Shown in pieces: positions 25,962-34,509 of a stretch of 64,000 bases of DNA. The notes below the pieces were generated by a model. The model saw only the letters and a program-made list of their open reading frames with translations. It had not been told where the DNA came from and searched no databases. How positions within the stretch are numbered: position 1 is the stretch's first letter; the number at the start of each line of letters is the position of its first letter. Origin of the DNA: Pseudobacteriovorax sp. (GTDB lineage Bacteria; Bdellovibrionota_B; Oligoflexia; Oligoflexales; Oligoflexaceae). The stretch is taken from assembly GCA_013215145.1 (NCBI GenBank), contig JABSRP010000036.1:1-64000 (forward strand). Direction: 5' to 3'. Both the position numbers and the translations under genes were made by a program.

Positions 25962-26369
25962 TTAGCCGTGAATCATCACGACAAATGTCAAATCCATACC
26001 AGCCAAGGGATGATTTAGGTCGACTAAAACCCGGCCTTCCTGAATCTCCCTTACCCAAACATGTTCAGGAGTCGCGTCGTCGCTTAACTGAGCCTCGAGC
26101 CGCATCCCTTCTACAAGGTCCAATCCAGAAAATTGTTCTTTCAGCACCCAAGTTACAAGAGATTCGTCTCGCTCGCCGTAAGCTTCTACCGCAGTTAATG
26201 GGATGGTTTGTTCCGTGTTTGAAGGAGAGGAGGAAAGTACGTCTTCTAATTTTTCAGGCAAGGCACCCTGCCCAAGTGTAATTGATGCCGTTTCTCCATC
26301 AGCAGTTTGATCCAAAAGAGTTCCATCGCTGCTGTAGACTTTAAAAGATAGTTGTACCGAGTTATTCAC
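25962..26369 (-). CDS. FKBP-type peptidyl-prolyl isomerase, SlyD-like
   Basis: Prolyl isomerase/chaperone of the SlyD branch, 135 residues. The start is the GTG at 26369 because AAAGGAGGTCT sits directly upstream; an in-frame ATG at 26399 would overlap that site. FKBP landmarks are SSDGTLLDQT, ITLGQGALPEKLEDVL and, in the SlyD-type end, VLVDLNHPLAGMDLTF. The insert-in-flap domain lies between. The usual metal-binding His-rich tail of SlyD is missing. Cytoplasmic, since no signal peptide is seen. Confidence 0.88.
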   Translation of the reverse strand: MNNSVQLSFKVYSSDGTLLDQTADGETASITLGQGALPEKLEDVLSSSPSNTEQTIPLTAVEAYGERDESLVTWVLKEQFSGLDLVEGMRLEAQLSDDATPEHVWVREIQEGRVLVDLNHPLAGMDLTFVVMIHG

Positions 26370-26445
26370 GAGACCTCCTTTAGACCTTAGCAAGCCCATC
26401 CAAAAACTTGCAAAAGCTGCTTACCATAGGATGGGCAAGCCGTCA

Positions 26446-27900
26446 CTAAGGAAGTCTATGGCCAACCAGCCATAGCACAAATATCACGAGAAAGATCCCA
26501 TAACTAATGCGGTCTTTCATAGCAAAAATCAAAGGATCAGAGGGCATTAGACCTCGGTAAGCAATCAGCCAAACCCGCGAGATCCAATAAACCAAAAAGG
26601 GAACGATAGCCCAAAGTAGTTGCGGGTTATGAGTCACTATGTGAGGTTGCGGCGTATTCAAATATAAGGCTAAAACCAAAACAGAGATGTACCCACTACC
26701 CACACCAAAAGATACTAGCAGCGGAAGATCGTCTACGAGATAACCACGCCTTATATTCTGATTTTTGTTGCGCTTTTTGAGTGAAATCAACTCAGAGCAA
26801 CGTTTGATCAGGGCCAAACTCAAGAAGAAGAATATAGAAAAGACCAAAAACCATTCAGACAGGACGATTCCGGCAGCTACCGAGCCCGCAAAAACTCTCC
26901 AGGAATATAACGAGGCCAAAATCATGATATCTGCAATAGCGAGTTGCTTGAGCCGCAAAGAATAAGCTGTAGTAAGAGCAACATAGCTTACGATGATGGA
27001 AAAGAACTGCCACGACAGTAACCCGGCTAGTATCAGTCCCGAACCGAGCAAACCTGGAAAAAGTACCACCCCCCAAATCAGTGAAAGGCCGCCGCTAGCG
27101 AAGGGTCGAAAGCGATTCTCTGGATGTAGTCTATCCGAATCCAAGTCTAATAGATCGTTGACGATATATACCGAAGACGAAACCAAGGAAAACGCCGCAA
27201 AAGCGTGAAGGCACTCTAGCCATACATCGATGTTAAAATACTGATGGGAAAGGATCATGGGACAAAAAATCAAAATATTTTTAGCCCATTGATGGACACG
27301 GATCTGTTTTGCCAGTAGCGAAATGAGACTTTTTTTAGGCGACATCACGGCAGCAACATCGGCTATTCGTCTGGCCTTAGCCTGCAAAGACAATGAGCAA
27401 TTCGCTAAAAATGATCTTTGAGAATGGCGCCAGACCACAAGATCCACTTTGGAATTACCAACATAATCGAAGCCTTTATCTCCGTATTTTTTCACCAGTA
27501 GATCAGCTTTTGCCTGCCCCTTCAAATTGCAATGTTCATCAGTCGCCAATACCTCGGAGAAAACGCCGAGAAAATCGGCTATCTTTTCTGCCACTGGATA
27601 AGGGCTAGCTGTCGCCAATACGATTGGACGTCCAGCCTCTTTTTCTTCGGCTATCAGATCAAGGACTGACTGATTGTACGGCAGCTTAGAGACATCGAAT
27701 TTGCGAGTATGCATGATAACCTGAAATTTGAAGGAAATGACTCCTTGACTCAACCAGATCGGCAGCATAAAGAGATATAAAATATTTTCCTGCAGCAAAC
27801 ACCGGATCGCTTCCAAAAGGGTATCCGATCTTACCAGCGTACCATCAAGGTCGACACAAAGTGGGTGTCTATTGGGGGATTTCACGACCTTTAGAGTCAA
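26446..27900 (-). CDS. HAD phosphatase-UbiA prenyltransferase fusion
   Basis: A 484-residue two-domain protein. Residues 1-190 are a HAD-type hydrolase (nucleophile motif CVDLDGTLV, then LATASPYP). Residues about 195-484 are a UbiA-family membrane transferase with the first Asp-rich motif NDLLDLDSDRLHPENR. Similar fusions are known and resemble decaprenyl-phosphate phosphoribose synthases, which attach a polyprenyl-linked sugar phosphate; the HAD part would remove a phosphate. The substrate here is inferred only. The start is TTG at 27900, overlapping the TGA of the upstream gene (TTGA), so the two are translationally coupled. Confidence 0.88.
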   Translation of the reverse strand: MTLKVVKSPNRHPLCVDLDGTLVRSDTLLEAIRCLLQENILYLFMLPIWLSQGVISFKFQVIMHTRKFDVSKLPYNQSVLDLIAEEKEAGRPIVLATASPYPVAEKIADFLGVFSEVLATDEHCNLKGQAKADLLVKKYGDKGFDYVGNSKVDLVVWRHSQRSFLANCSLSLQAKARRIADVAAVMSPKKSLISLLAKQIRVHQWAKNILIFCPMILSHQYFNIDVWLECLHAFAAFSLVSSSVYIVNDLLDLDSDRLHPENRFRPFASGGLSLIWGVVLFPGLLGSGLILAGLLSWQFFSIIVSYVALTTAYSLRLKQLAIADIMILASLYSWRVFAGSVAAGIVLSEWFLVFSIFFFLSLALIKRCSELISLKKRNKNQNIRRGYLVDDLPLLVSFGVGSGYISVLVLALYLNTPQPHIVTHNPQLLWAIVPFLVYWISRVWLIAYRGLMPSDPLIFAMKDRISYGIFLVIFVLWLVGHRLP

Positions 27901-29780
27901 GGCTTATCCCCTTTTTCCGTTAAATAAAAGAAGTCTCGATTGTCTGGATAACCGATGAATCGGGGTACATTACCTTTGAATCTCTCATCAAGGACTTTCA
28001 TACCTTTTATCAACTGACTAGGGACAGGCCCCTTACCTTTTTCGTGGGAGTAGGTGGCAAGATACGTATGCTCAAGGGCATTCATATCTAAATGCATCCC
28101 ATACCGGCAACCATATCCTTGGAAAACACGAGCCATCGCAGTGGGTGTGACACTGGAAAAATATCCGTAAACCAGAAACTGCTTACCATCGTGATCCTTA
28201 ATACAAGCCCCCGCACGAAGAGTCCGAAACGCCCTATCCTGGGATCCTGACCAGTTTCCTAATGTCCAGTTACTAACGAAGGCTCCTGGTTTCGATTTAT
28301 TCAGAACAGGATCGTAATCGATGATGGGAACACCGTTTTGCCGTGCGTACTTAAAATCGGCAACGGTATCATCATCTTCCTTTCGCCAAGTTTTCATGTC
28401 TACCTTGCCAGATTTATCCACTACGATTGTGGCAAGCCCAGGTTGAAGCTTACTCATGACCACACCGTTCTCGATAAATCCGTAATGCGAGCCACTATTG
28501 ACTTTGGCGAGCTTACCCCATTTAAAGGCCCCATGACTGCGCTTAAACCCAGCCGTAAACGTTGCTACCACCGACTGTGCGTGATGAGGTGAGATTAACC
28601 CTGTCCCTGCTAGAGGTGCGTAATTAGCAAATCCATCTGGACCGGGAATTCCGGCTTCGCGGTCCTGTTTGCGAACCCGAGCCGACCAATCGGCTCTAGG
28701 GTGCTCGGTACCCAAGGCAAAGTGCATTTCATATTGACTTAAATCGAAGGCTACCAAGTAGCTCGTAGCCTTTGCTTCGACCTTTTCCAAAGACTTAACG
28801 TAATCTTTGTGGCTGGTAAGGATGTCTTCAGACAAGAGATTCGGCTTGATAATGGAAACAAAAGCGCCCTTGTGATGTTTTGTTTGATACCATTTGCCGT
28901 ATACCATGGCATCTTTTGCGCCACCAATAAAATCTATCCCGAGCTCACCAGAAGTGGTTTTACTGCCTGCCGATTTCTTGGCCACAGCAGCTGGAGAAGG
29001 AAATCCTTTGCGCAAAGCCCCCAACAGATCTGATTCTGAGCCCGACTGAGATTCTGAGTCTAGTAGAAACGCATCTTTGTAAATGGTATTTTTCACGATT
29101 TCAGTAAGAGTCTCCCCTCCCCAAACGTTGTCTCTTAAAAACTCAACCACCCATTCCTTTGTCGTTCGATAGCCTTCGATCTTATTGCGCATATACACCA
29201 GCCCGTTGCATAGTTCGTAATAAGGCTTCTTTGTATATTTTGCGAGTTTGATCTCGGCACCATCTTGAGCCCACAAATCACAGCGGCGCGCGGGTTTACT
29301 AGATTTTATGACGATTCCGGTATAGTAGGACTCATCCAAACCCAGCCTGTTCGTCTCAGGATAAATATTTTCCAAATGGAACCATTCGGTTTTTTTCTTG
29401 TGAGGCCAGACAACCTTAAGCAGATACCAGACGTTTATCTTTGGATTCAGGTTGATAAGCTCAACCTCCCCCTGCACATTTCCTCCTGCCTTGAACATCA
29501 TGGTGTAAGATGTTTTTTCCGTCTGTATATCGACGACTGATTGAGGCCTCGTGGTTTCAGAGGGTTTGTTTTCTGGAACGATGGTTTCAGCAGTATCCGA
29601 GTCTGGACTCGGTCCGATAGTATCCTCTTTGCTCAGAGCGTCTACTTTTTGCTTTGTAACCACGTCGCCCACAATAGCTTTCGGCGACTTGGTTTCCGCA
29701 TCTTTTGCCAAACTGCAGGGGTGGAACCAGACCGTCACTAGACTCATCCCAACCCATTTACATCTACTCAAATATTTCAA
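27897..29780 (-). CDS. Exported protein, possibly phosphodiester-glycosidase-like
   Basis: A 627-residue secreted protein. The N-terminus (TTG start at 29780, AGAGG upstream) gives a signal peptide ending near CSLAKDAE, followed by a Thr/Ser/Glu-rich linker. The last 280 residues show FTAGFKRSHGAF, SHYGFIENGVV, a GACIKDHDGKQFLVYGYF segment and MHLDMNALEHTY, an order reminiscent of NAGPA/phosphodiester glycosidase domains; this is a weak resemblance. Coupling to a HAD-UbiA protein suggests a shared role in a prenyl-linked glycan pathway (inference). Confidence 0.7.
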   Translation of the reverse strand: MKYLSRCKWVGMSLVTVWFHPCSLAKDAETKSPKAIVGDVVTKQKVDALSKEDTIGPSPDSDTAETIVPENKPSETTRPQSVVDIQTEKTSYTMMFKAGGNVQGEVELINLNPKINVWYLLKVVWPHKKKTEWFHLENIYPETNRLGLDESYYTGIVIKSSKPARRCDLWAQDGAEIKLAKYTKKPYYELCNGLVYMRNKIEGYRTTKEWVVEFLRDNVWGGETLTEIVKNTIYKDAFLLDSESQSGSESDLLGALRKGFPSPAAVAKKSAGSKTTSGELGIDFIGGAKDAMVYGKWYQTKHHKGAFVSIIKPNLLSEDILTSHKDYVKSLEKVEAKATSYLVAFDLSQYEMHFALGTEHPRADWSARVRKQDREAGIPGPDGFANYAPLAGTGLISPHHAQSVVATFTAGFKRSHGAFKWGKLAKVNSGSHYGFIENGVVMSKLQPGLATIVVDKSGKVDMKTWRKEDDDTVADFKYARQNGVPIIDYDPVLNKSKPGAFVSNWTLGNWSGSQDRAFRTLRAGACIKDHDGKQFLVYGYFSSVTPTAMARVFQGYGCRYGMHLDMNALEHTYLATYSHEKGKGPVPSQLIKGMKVLDERFKGNVPRFIGYPDNRDFFYLTEKGDKP

Positions 29781-30002
29781 CTGTGCAATCCTCTTGGGTC
29801 TATGCTCCTACAACTTACTGAGAAGACCCATGTAATTTGCCCGCCTTCGTCCTTGAAAGATGGTATCGTGTGAAATTGGCAAGTGCTTTAGAAAAACTTA
29901 TCAATTATCGCTACATAACAACGTAACAGTGCAAACGTACCCAAGATTTTTTTCGGAAAATTCTTTAAACTAAGATTATGGATTGTATACGGAAGCTTAA
30001 CG

Positions 30003-30896
30003 ATGCCGATAAAACATTGGGTAGCCAGATTTGGGCTTTTATTGATAGTTCTCAGCACGGGCTGTAGCACCACCCAGAATCAACGTCAGGTGTTTGAAGC
30101 TGCACCAGGCATACCCAAACGCTATGGGTTCGCAGCTAAGGGAACTGAATTCCTAAAGCGCATCATTCGATTTAACGAGTATGATCGGGAAAGGGCCATT
30201 CTTAAGGAGGCTAGGCGCGGAAATATCCCTAATTTCTTAAGAAGCTTCAAACCAATCGTGATTCAGCACACTCTCAAAACAGGAATTCAAGTCAAAGCAG
30301 TGGTTTGGGTGATGCCAGATTACTTATCCATTGGCAGCGATAAAGACTTTGTTCGTATGCCCATGAACCCTGTCACCGCTCAGTGGATCGCAGACCACTT
30401 CGGCTGCGTTCTTCCTACAGTAAAATTGGTGGATCAAATCTACGCTCAGGCAGATTTAAAGCTGACGCCGATTCCTTTCAAGCCATCCTCCCGGATGGTG
30501 ACGACCCATGAATTTCAACGGCATCACTTGACGATCCAAAGACAGCTGGGATCTTGGTCGAAAAAAAACCTAGTTGCGGGCCATAAGAAGGACATAGTGA
30601 TAACCAACCGCCTTTCTCGCAAACGGGGAAAGGTCGCCATTTACGGCTGGCATAGACCCAACGGTAAAGCCATCCAACCCTTGAGCACCATTCACGGAAA
30701 CTATTACGCCGACTACAGCCATGGACTGAGACTAGTGGCAGGAATGATGCTGGTGAACAACGTGTTTCTTCCTGTCGCAGAAGTACTTCAAGATCCTAAC
30801 TTAGCTCCTATCATCAGTTATGAAGGCGCCCTAAAATCAACACGTTATGCTACCGAGGGAGCCATCAAACGAAAATTCTGGGCACCCGAGCGATGA
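30003..30896 (+). CDS. Lipoprotein of unknown family, paralogue B
   Basis: A 297-residue protein with signal peptide ending in lipobox STGC (Cys21). It is homologous over its length to the exported protein at 25065-25943: YLSIGSDKDFVRMPMN, AGHKKDIV, IYGWHR, KAIQPLSTIHG and YADYSHGLRL are shared. Paralogue A is secreted or periplasmic while B is lipid-anchored, so the pair may act at different envelope sites. Function unknown; the conserved Asp/His/Lys positions suggest an enzyme. Confidence 0.8.
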   Translation: MPIKHWVARFGLLLIVLSTGCSTTQNQRQVFEAAPGIPKRYGFAAKGTEFLKRIIRFNEYDRERAILKEARRGNIPNFLRSFKPIVIQHTLKTGIQVKAVVWVMPDYLSIGSDKDFVRMPMNPVTAQWIADHFGCVLPTVKLVDQIYAQADLKLTPIPFKPSSRMVTTHEFQRHHLTIQRQLGSWSKKNLVAGHKKDIVITNRLSRKRGKVAIYGWHRPNGKAIQPLSTIHGNYYADYSHGLRLVAGMMLVNNVFLPVAEVLQDPNLAPIISYEGALKSTRYATEGAIKRKFWAPER

Positions 30897-30961
30897 GCTA
30901 AGAAATTTTTTCTTTCATTCCTCCGACATTCGCGGTATTTTCCGAGAATAAGGAGGCTATT

Positions 30962-31255
30962 ATGACTGACAGAATCGATACCCGCGACGAAAAAGTATAT
31001 ACGGTTACCTGGCCAGATATCGCCCGAGAGTTTGCCTATAATCGCCTTTGTTTTGTTAGTTCGCAAGTGGAGCTTAGCGAGGTCGCTGATGCTATGGCAG
31101 ATGATGACGCCCCCAAAATAAGGCGCCTGATGCAAGATGACCATTTCCGGCTCAGTAACGACGAAGATGCAGCAAAGTGGTCTCAGAACCCAGAAATGAC
31201 CTTCAATTTGATGATTGTCAGCCCATTTGTCCTCGTTCAGCCGCAAGAGCACTGA
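30962..31255 (+). CDS. DUF2288-family protein
   Basis: A 97-residue soluble protein. The layout TWPDIAREFAYNRLCFVS, LSEVADAMADDDA, DEDAAKWSQNPEMTFNLMIVSPFVLVQ matches the DUF2288 family found in cyanobacteria and proteobacteria. No function is established. AAGGAGG precedes the ATG. Monocistronic and convergent with the YcgN gene. Confidence 0.82.
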   Translation: MTDRIDTRDEKVYTVTWPDIAREFAYNRLCFVSSQVELSEVADAMADDDAPKIRRLMQDDHFRLSNDEDAAKWSQNPEMTFNLMIVSPFVLVQPQEH

Positions 31256-31283
31256 AACCCGGTAAAGAGTCTCACCGTCCGAT

Positions 31284-31727
31284 TCACTCAATCCAATCAA
31301 TAATATGATCTTCCAGGTCTTTAACATGTCTTTCATCAACGCAACGGCCTCTCACGGATTGTCCGGCGTTGTGAATACTCTGCCGACTGCCCGTTTTTAA
31401 GTGATGCCAGGAAGGAAGATCTTTACCTTCTGCCAAGAGCCTATAGGAACATGTAGATGGTAACCAAGGTAAGCGTCTGACTTTTTTTGGCGTCAATATC
31501 TGGCAGTCAGGAACAAAGCGCTTACGATTTTTGTAAGACTGGCAGCGGCATTTTTTAAGATCAAGGAGCTTACATGCCACGTCTGTGAAGAAAAGCTCTC
31601 CAGTATCGTAATCTTCAACCTTGTTTAGGCAGCATTTGCCACAGCCATCACAGAGGTTTTCCCACTCTTCGTCACTCATCTGTTCCAGGGATTTTTGTTT
31701 CCAGTACTCGTCAATCATAAATTCCAT
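31284..31727 (-). CDS. ycgN: YcgN-type Cys-cluster protein (UPF0260)
   Basis: Probably 147 residues from the ATG at 31727, preceded by GGTGA; upstream in-frame starts lack a site. It matches the YcgN family closely: MSDEEWENLCDGCGKCCLNKVED, FFTDVACKLLD and YRLLAEGKDLPSWHHL. Cys residues in CDGCGKCC plus later ones likely bind a metal or FeS cluster (family is YkgJ/YcgN-like). Function undefined. Confidence 0.9.
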   Translation of the reverse strand: MEFMIDEYWKQKSLEQMSDEEWENLCDGCGKCCLNKVEDYDTGELFFTDVACKLLDLKKCRCQSYKNRKRFVPDCQILTPKKVRRLPWLPSTCSYRLLAEGKDLPSWHHLKTGSRQSIHNAGQSVRGRCVDERHVKDLEDHIIDWIE

Positions 31728-31909
31728 GTCTTTCACCGTTGCCACCATTCGGAGAAAGTCTTTTATATAGTAGTCTGGTCTAGATTCCGAACACAAACAT
31801 TATGGAACTGGGAATAGAAATTGCAAGAAAATCCACTAGATAGGCTAATGCTGACAAAAAAGATGGCATAGATACAGTAAAAACAATAAATATAGTGACT
31901 TAGCTCAGT

Positions 31910-32326
31910 ATGATACCGATAAACGAGAATTTTAATATAAAATCAGAGGCTTACTCTTTAAGTTTTGCCCGCAGCTCTGGGCCTGGTGGCCAAAATGTGA
32001 ACAAGGTTAATTCTAAGGCACTACTGTCATGGGATATGAGGCTATCTCCAGAGCTGCCTGGTGGTGTTAAACGACGGTTTATTGAGGCCTTTGGCAACCG
32101 CATTAGTCAGGACGGAATCTTTCTCGTCCAGAGTGAGTCTTTCCGCGATCAGCCGCAAAATGTGAAGGCCTGCAAGGACAAGCTTGTGACTATGATCAAT
32201 TCTGTCTGGCAACCACCCAAACCACGAAAAAAAACCAAACCGACCAAGGCATCAAAAGAGCGACGCCTGGACGCTAAAAAACAAAGAAGTCACACCAAAC
32301 AGAATCGAAAAAAAGTATCCTTTTGA
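31910..32326 (+). CDS. arfB: Peptidyl-tRNA hydrolase ArfB (ribosome rescue)
   Basis: A 138-residue codon-independent release factor. The catalytic GGQ motif is at residues 26-28 (SSGPGGQNVNKV), and the Lys/Arg-rich C-terminal tail (PRKKTKPTKASKERR...) inserts into the empty mRNA channel of stalled ribosomes in the family. Length and layout are typical of YaeJ/ArfB. No strong Shine-Dalgarno is seen; the ATG at 31910 gives the family's normal N-terminus. Confidence 0.93.
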   Translation: MIPINENFNIKSEAYSLSFARSSGPGGQNVNKVNSKALLSWDMRLSPELPGGVKRRFIEAFGNRISQDGIFLVQSESFRDQPQNVKACKDKLVTMINSVWQPPKPRKKTKPTKASKERRLDAKKQRSHTKQNRKKVSF

Positions 32327-32451
32327 TTCTCAATTGCTAAAGGCTTTTTTGACTATTCCATATAGCAATAATCGGCTGATCAAGGTATAGATCAGGCGTG
32401 AGACCTCAATATCACAATGTAAACTGTCCTAATAAATACAGGAGTATACCT

Positions 32452-32898
32452 ATGACAAAACTATTCACTATGCTTTTTCTTGCGGCTTCCTTCTTGTCCG
32501 GTGCAGTTTTCGCTTCCGAGAAAAATAAAGATGCCATCGTCGGTCAATGGTGGACACCTAGCAAAGACGGACGGATCGAAATCTATAAAGAGAAAGATAA
32601 ATATTTCGGAAAAATTATTTGGACCAAACCTGAACTCAAAGGACGCTTGGACAAAGAGAATCCAGATCCCGAAATGAAAACCAAGACTATTCTTGGCAGT
32701 GTTCTGTTAAAAAACTTTAAATTTGATGATGGTGAGTATACCGAGGGTACCATTTACGATCCAAAAAATGGTAAAACCTATCAGAGTAAATTGAGTCTGG
32801 GAGACGATGGTAACCTCAACGTCAGAGGTTTTATCGGATTTTCTTGGATCGGACGCACAGAGACGTTCACACCATACAAGGAAAAGGCAACTATGTAG
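32452..32898 (+). CDS. DUF2147-family secreted protein
   Basis: 148 residues from the ATG at 32452 (AGGAG upstream), with a signal peptide ending at AVFAS. The mature part fits DUF2147: VGQWWTPSKDGRIEIYK, YFGKIIW, YDPKNGKTYQSKL and RGFIGFSWIGRTETF. Members are small periplasmic beta-barrel (lipocalin-like) proteins of unknown ligand. The next gene follows after 28 bp with its own GGAGG, so they may share a transcript that ends at the terminator at 33536. Confidence 0.87.
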   Translation: MTKLFTMLFLAASFLSGAVFASEKNKDAIVGQWWTPSKDGRIEIYKEKDKYFGKIIWTKPELKGRLDKENPDPEMKTKTILGSVLLKNFKFDDGEYTEGTIYDPKNGKTYQSKLSLGDDGNLNVRGFIGFSWIGRTETFTPYKEKATM

Positions 32899-32926
32899 CC
32901 TTTTGTCAACATAGGAGGCGCTGTCC

Positions 32927-33475
32927 ATGCTGCTAGAAACACCTACAGATGAACTCGGTTGGGATATCAAACCATTTCACCTGCCGGATGCATCTGGCAA
33001 AGAACATGGATTCCATGACGCTAAGTCTCCCAAGGGGCGCGTCATCGCGTTTATCTGCAATCACTGCCCTTATGTCAAAGCCATTGCTGATCGCATGACT
33101 GAGGACTTTGCGGCTCTCATGGACCAAGGCATCGAAGTCTATGCTGTCAATTCGAATGATTTTTCTTATGTACCTGAAGACAGTCCTCCGCGAATGATTG
33201 AATTTGCGAAAAAGCATGGCTTTACGTTCCCCTATCTCGTCGATCAAGATCAAAAGATCGCCTCCACCTATGGCGCGGTTTGCACTCCGGACTTCTTTTG
33301 CTTCAACGCGGACGGCAAACTTGCTTACCGAGGGCGACTGGACGATGCCAGGCTCAACGATGCCAGTGCCAGGAGCACCGAACTGTTGGACGCTATGCTT
33401 CAAATATCCGCAACCGGAGAGACCTCCGCTCAGCAGATGCCAAGCATGGGCTGTAGTATCAAATGGCGTCATTAG
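32927..33475 (+). CDS. Thioredoxin-family AhpC/TSA-type protein
   Basis: A 182-residue soluble thioredoxin-fold protein. The redox centre is Cys44-Asn-His-Cys47 in FICNHCPYVK, the form typical of a peroxiredoxin-like family of proteobacteria. PYLVDQDQKIASTYGAVCTPDFFCF carries the cis-Pro (TPDFF), followed by YRGRLDDAR. No signal peptide, so it is probably cytoplasmic. AGGAGG precedes the ATG. A terminator follows 60 bp downstream. Confidence 0.9.
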   Translation: MLLETPTDELGWDIKPFHLPDASGKEHGFHDAKSPKGRVIAFICNHCPYVKAIADRMTEDFAALMDQGIEVYAVNSNDFSYVPEDSPPRMIEFAKKHGFTFPYLVDQDQKIASTYGAVCTPDFFCFNADGKLAYRGRLDDARLNDASARSTELLDAMLQISATGETSAQQMPSMGCSIKWRH

Positions 33476-33535
33476 CCGCTAGCCTGGCAATTGCGACCCT
33501 ACGAATTTAGCACGAGACTTATTTATTTCAAGGAT

Positions 33536-33561
33536 AGCGCGCTGATATCCCGCGCTTTTTC
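33536..33561 (+). terminator. Rho-independent terminator after the thioredoxin-like gene
   Basis: AGCGCG (33536-33541) and CGCGCT (33551-33556) form a 6-bp GC stem with a 9-nt loop, followed by TTTTCT. Confidence 0.75.
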
Positions 33562-33634
33562 TACCCAATACAATGCACAATTGACACCACCAAGCCTGTG
33601 GTCTATCACTAGGTATTCACCGGAGGTCAATTAA

Positions 33635-34291
33635 ATGAAATCAATTATATTCGTTACTTGTATCAGTCTGCTGGTTTCTTTGAAAGCTGTGGGGCAAGGA
33701 CCTGCGGCCACAGATGTCGTCACCTGCGGCCTCGATCAAAGTGAAATCATCGTCGACGGACGTTTAACCCGGTTTACTGGTAACCTGGCGAAGACGATAT
33801 CCAAGCACATTGATGGTTATATCCAAGAGTTTGCCAACGGTGGCCAACTCCGCTTTGGCAACGCTCCAGTAAGCGTATCCTGCCGCACATCGGGTAAAAG
33901 GCTGAGGAAAAAGCATCACTGCGAAGTTCGCTGGGGTGCTTTTGCTCATATGGAGAAGCCATCAAAAAACGTTTGCTCGGGAACTTATGTTTCTAATCGG
34001 TCTGGAATGATTACTTTCCGTTCAAGCCGCAATGGCCCGAAAAAAGCCAAGCACATCCACAGCTGGCTGCCAAGAGAGGATGGGTTTCGAGGTTTCGGGT
34101 CGGGAATTGGCTTTCAAGAGAATGGGTCTTACGCCTATAGCTCTTACAGCCTTTCCTGCCATAAACTCTTAACGAGTTATTTTTGCACCATGCGAAGCCC
34201 ATGTAGTGACCAAACTTGCCTGGCTGAGGGCCGTGACGATCCTGTCCGAATTTCGGTGGTCCAAGCTCATGTAGGAACATTTGCGCAATAG
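33635..34291 (+). CDS. Secreted Cys-rich hypothetical protein
   Basis: A 218-residue protein with signal peptide MKSIIFVTCISLLVSLKAVGQG and ten Cys in the mature part (for example VTCGLDQ, VSCRTSG, HHCEVRW, NVCSG, LSCHKLL, YFCTMRSPCSDQTCLAEG), probably disulfide-bonded outside the cytoplasm. CGGAGG lies upstream of the ATG. No family recognised. Flanked by a terminator on the left. Confidence 0.75.
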   Translation: MKSIIFVTCISLLVSLKAVGQGPAATDVVTCGLDQSEIIVDGRLTRFTGNLAKTISKHIDGYIQEFANGGQLRFGNAPVSVSCRTSGKRLRKKHHCEVRWGAFAHMEKPSKNVCSGTYVSNRSGMITFRSSRNGPKKAKHIHSWLPREDGFRGFGSGIGFQENGSYAYSSYSLSCHKLLTSYFCTMRSPCSDQTCLAEGRDDPVRISVVQAHVGTFAQ

Positions 34292-34509
34292 CAGTAGGGC
34301 ATCGAGTAATACTTCTGCCTCGAAAGACTTGTATTCTGATCGAAAAACCAATCATGCTTGGTCGAGCGATGATGTCTAACCCAAAAAAATCAACGTTTTT
34401 CTATTGAATCCAAAAAGTTCCTGCCTATCCTCCCCCTTAAATAAACTTTGCTCAAGAAGTAAGATTTAGGGTCCTATTTTTATCTGATAGAATCCGATAC
34501 CTTAACGCT

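Noticed and set aside
32933..33472. 179-codon minus-strand frame opposite the thioredoxin-like gene
   Set aside because: The plus strand encodes an intact CNHC thioredoxin-family protein with GGAGG; the antisense frame has no features.
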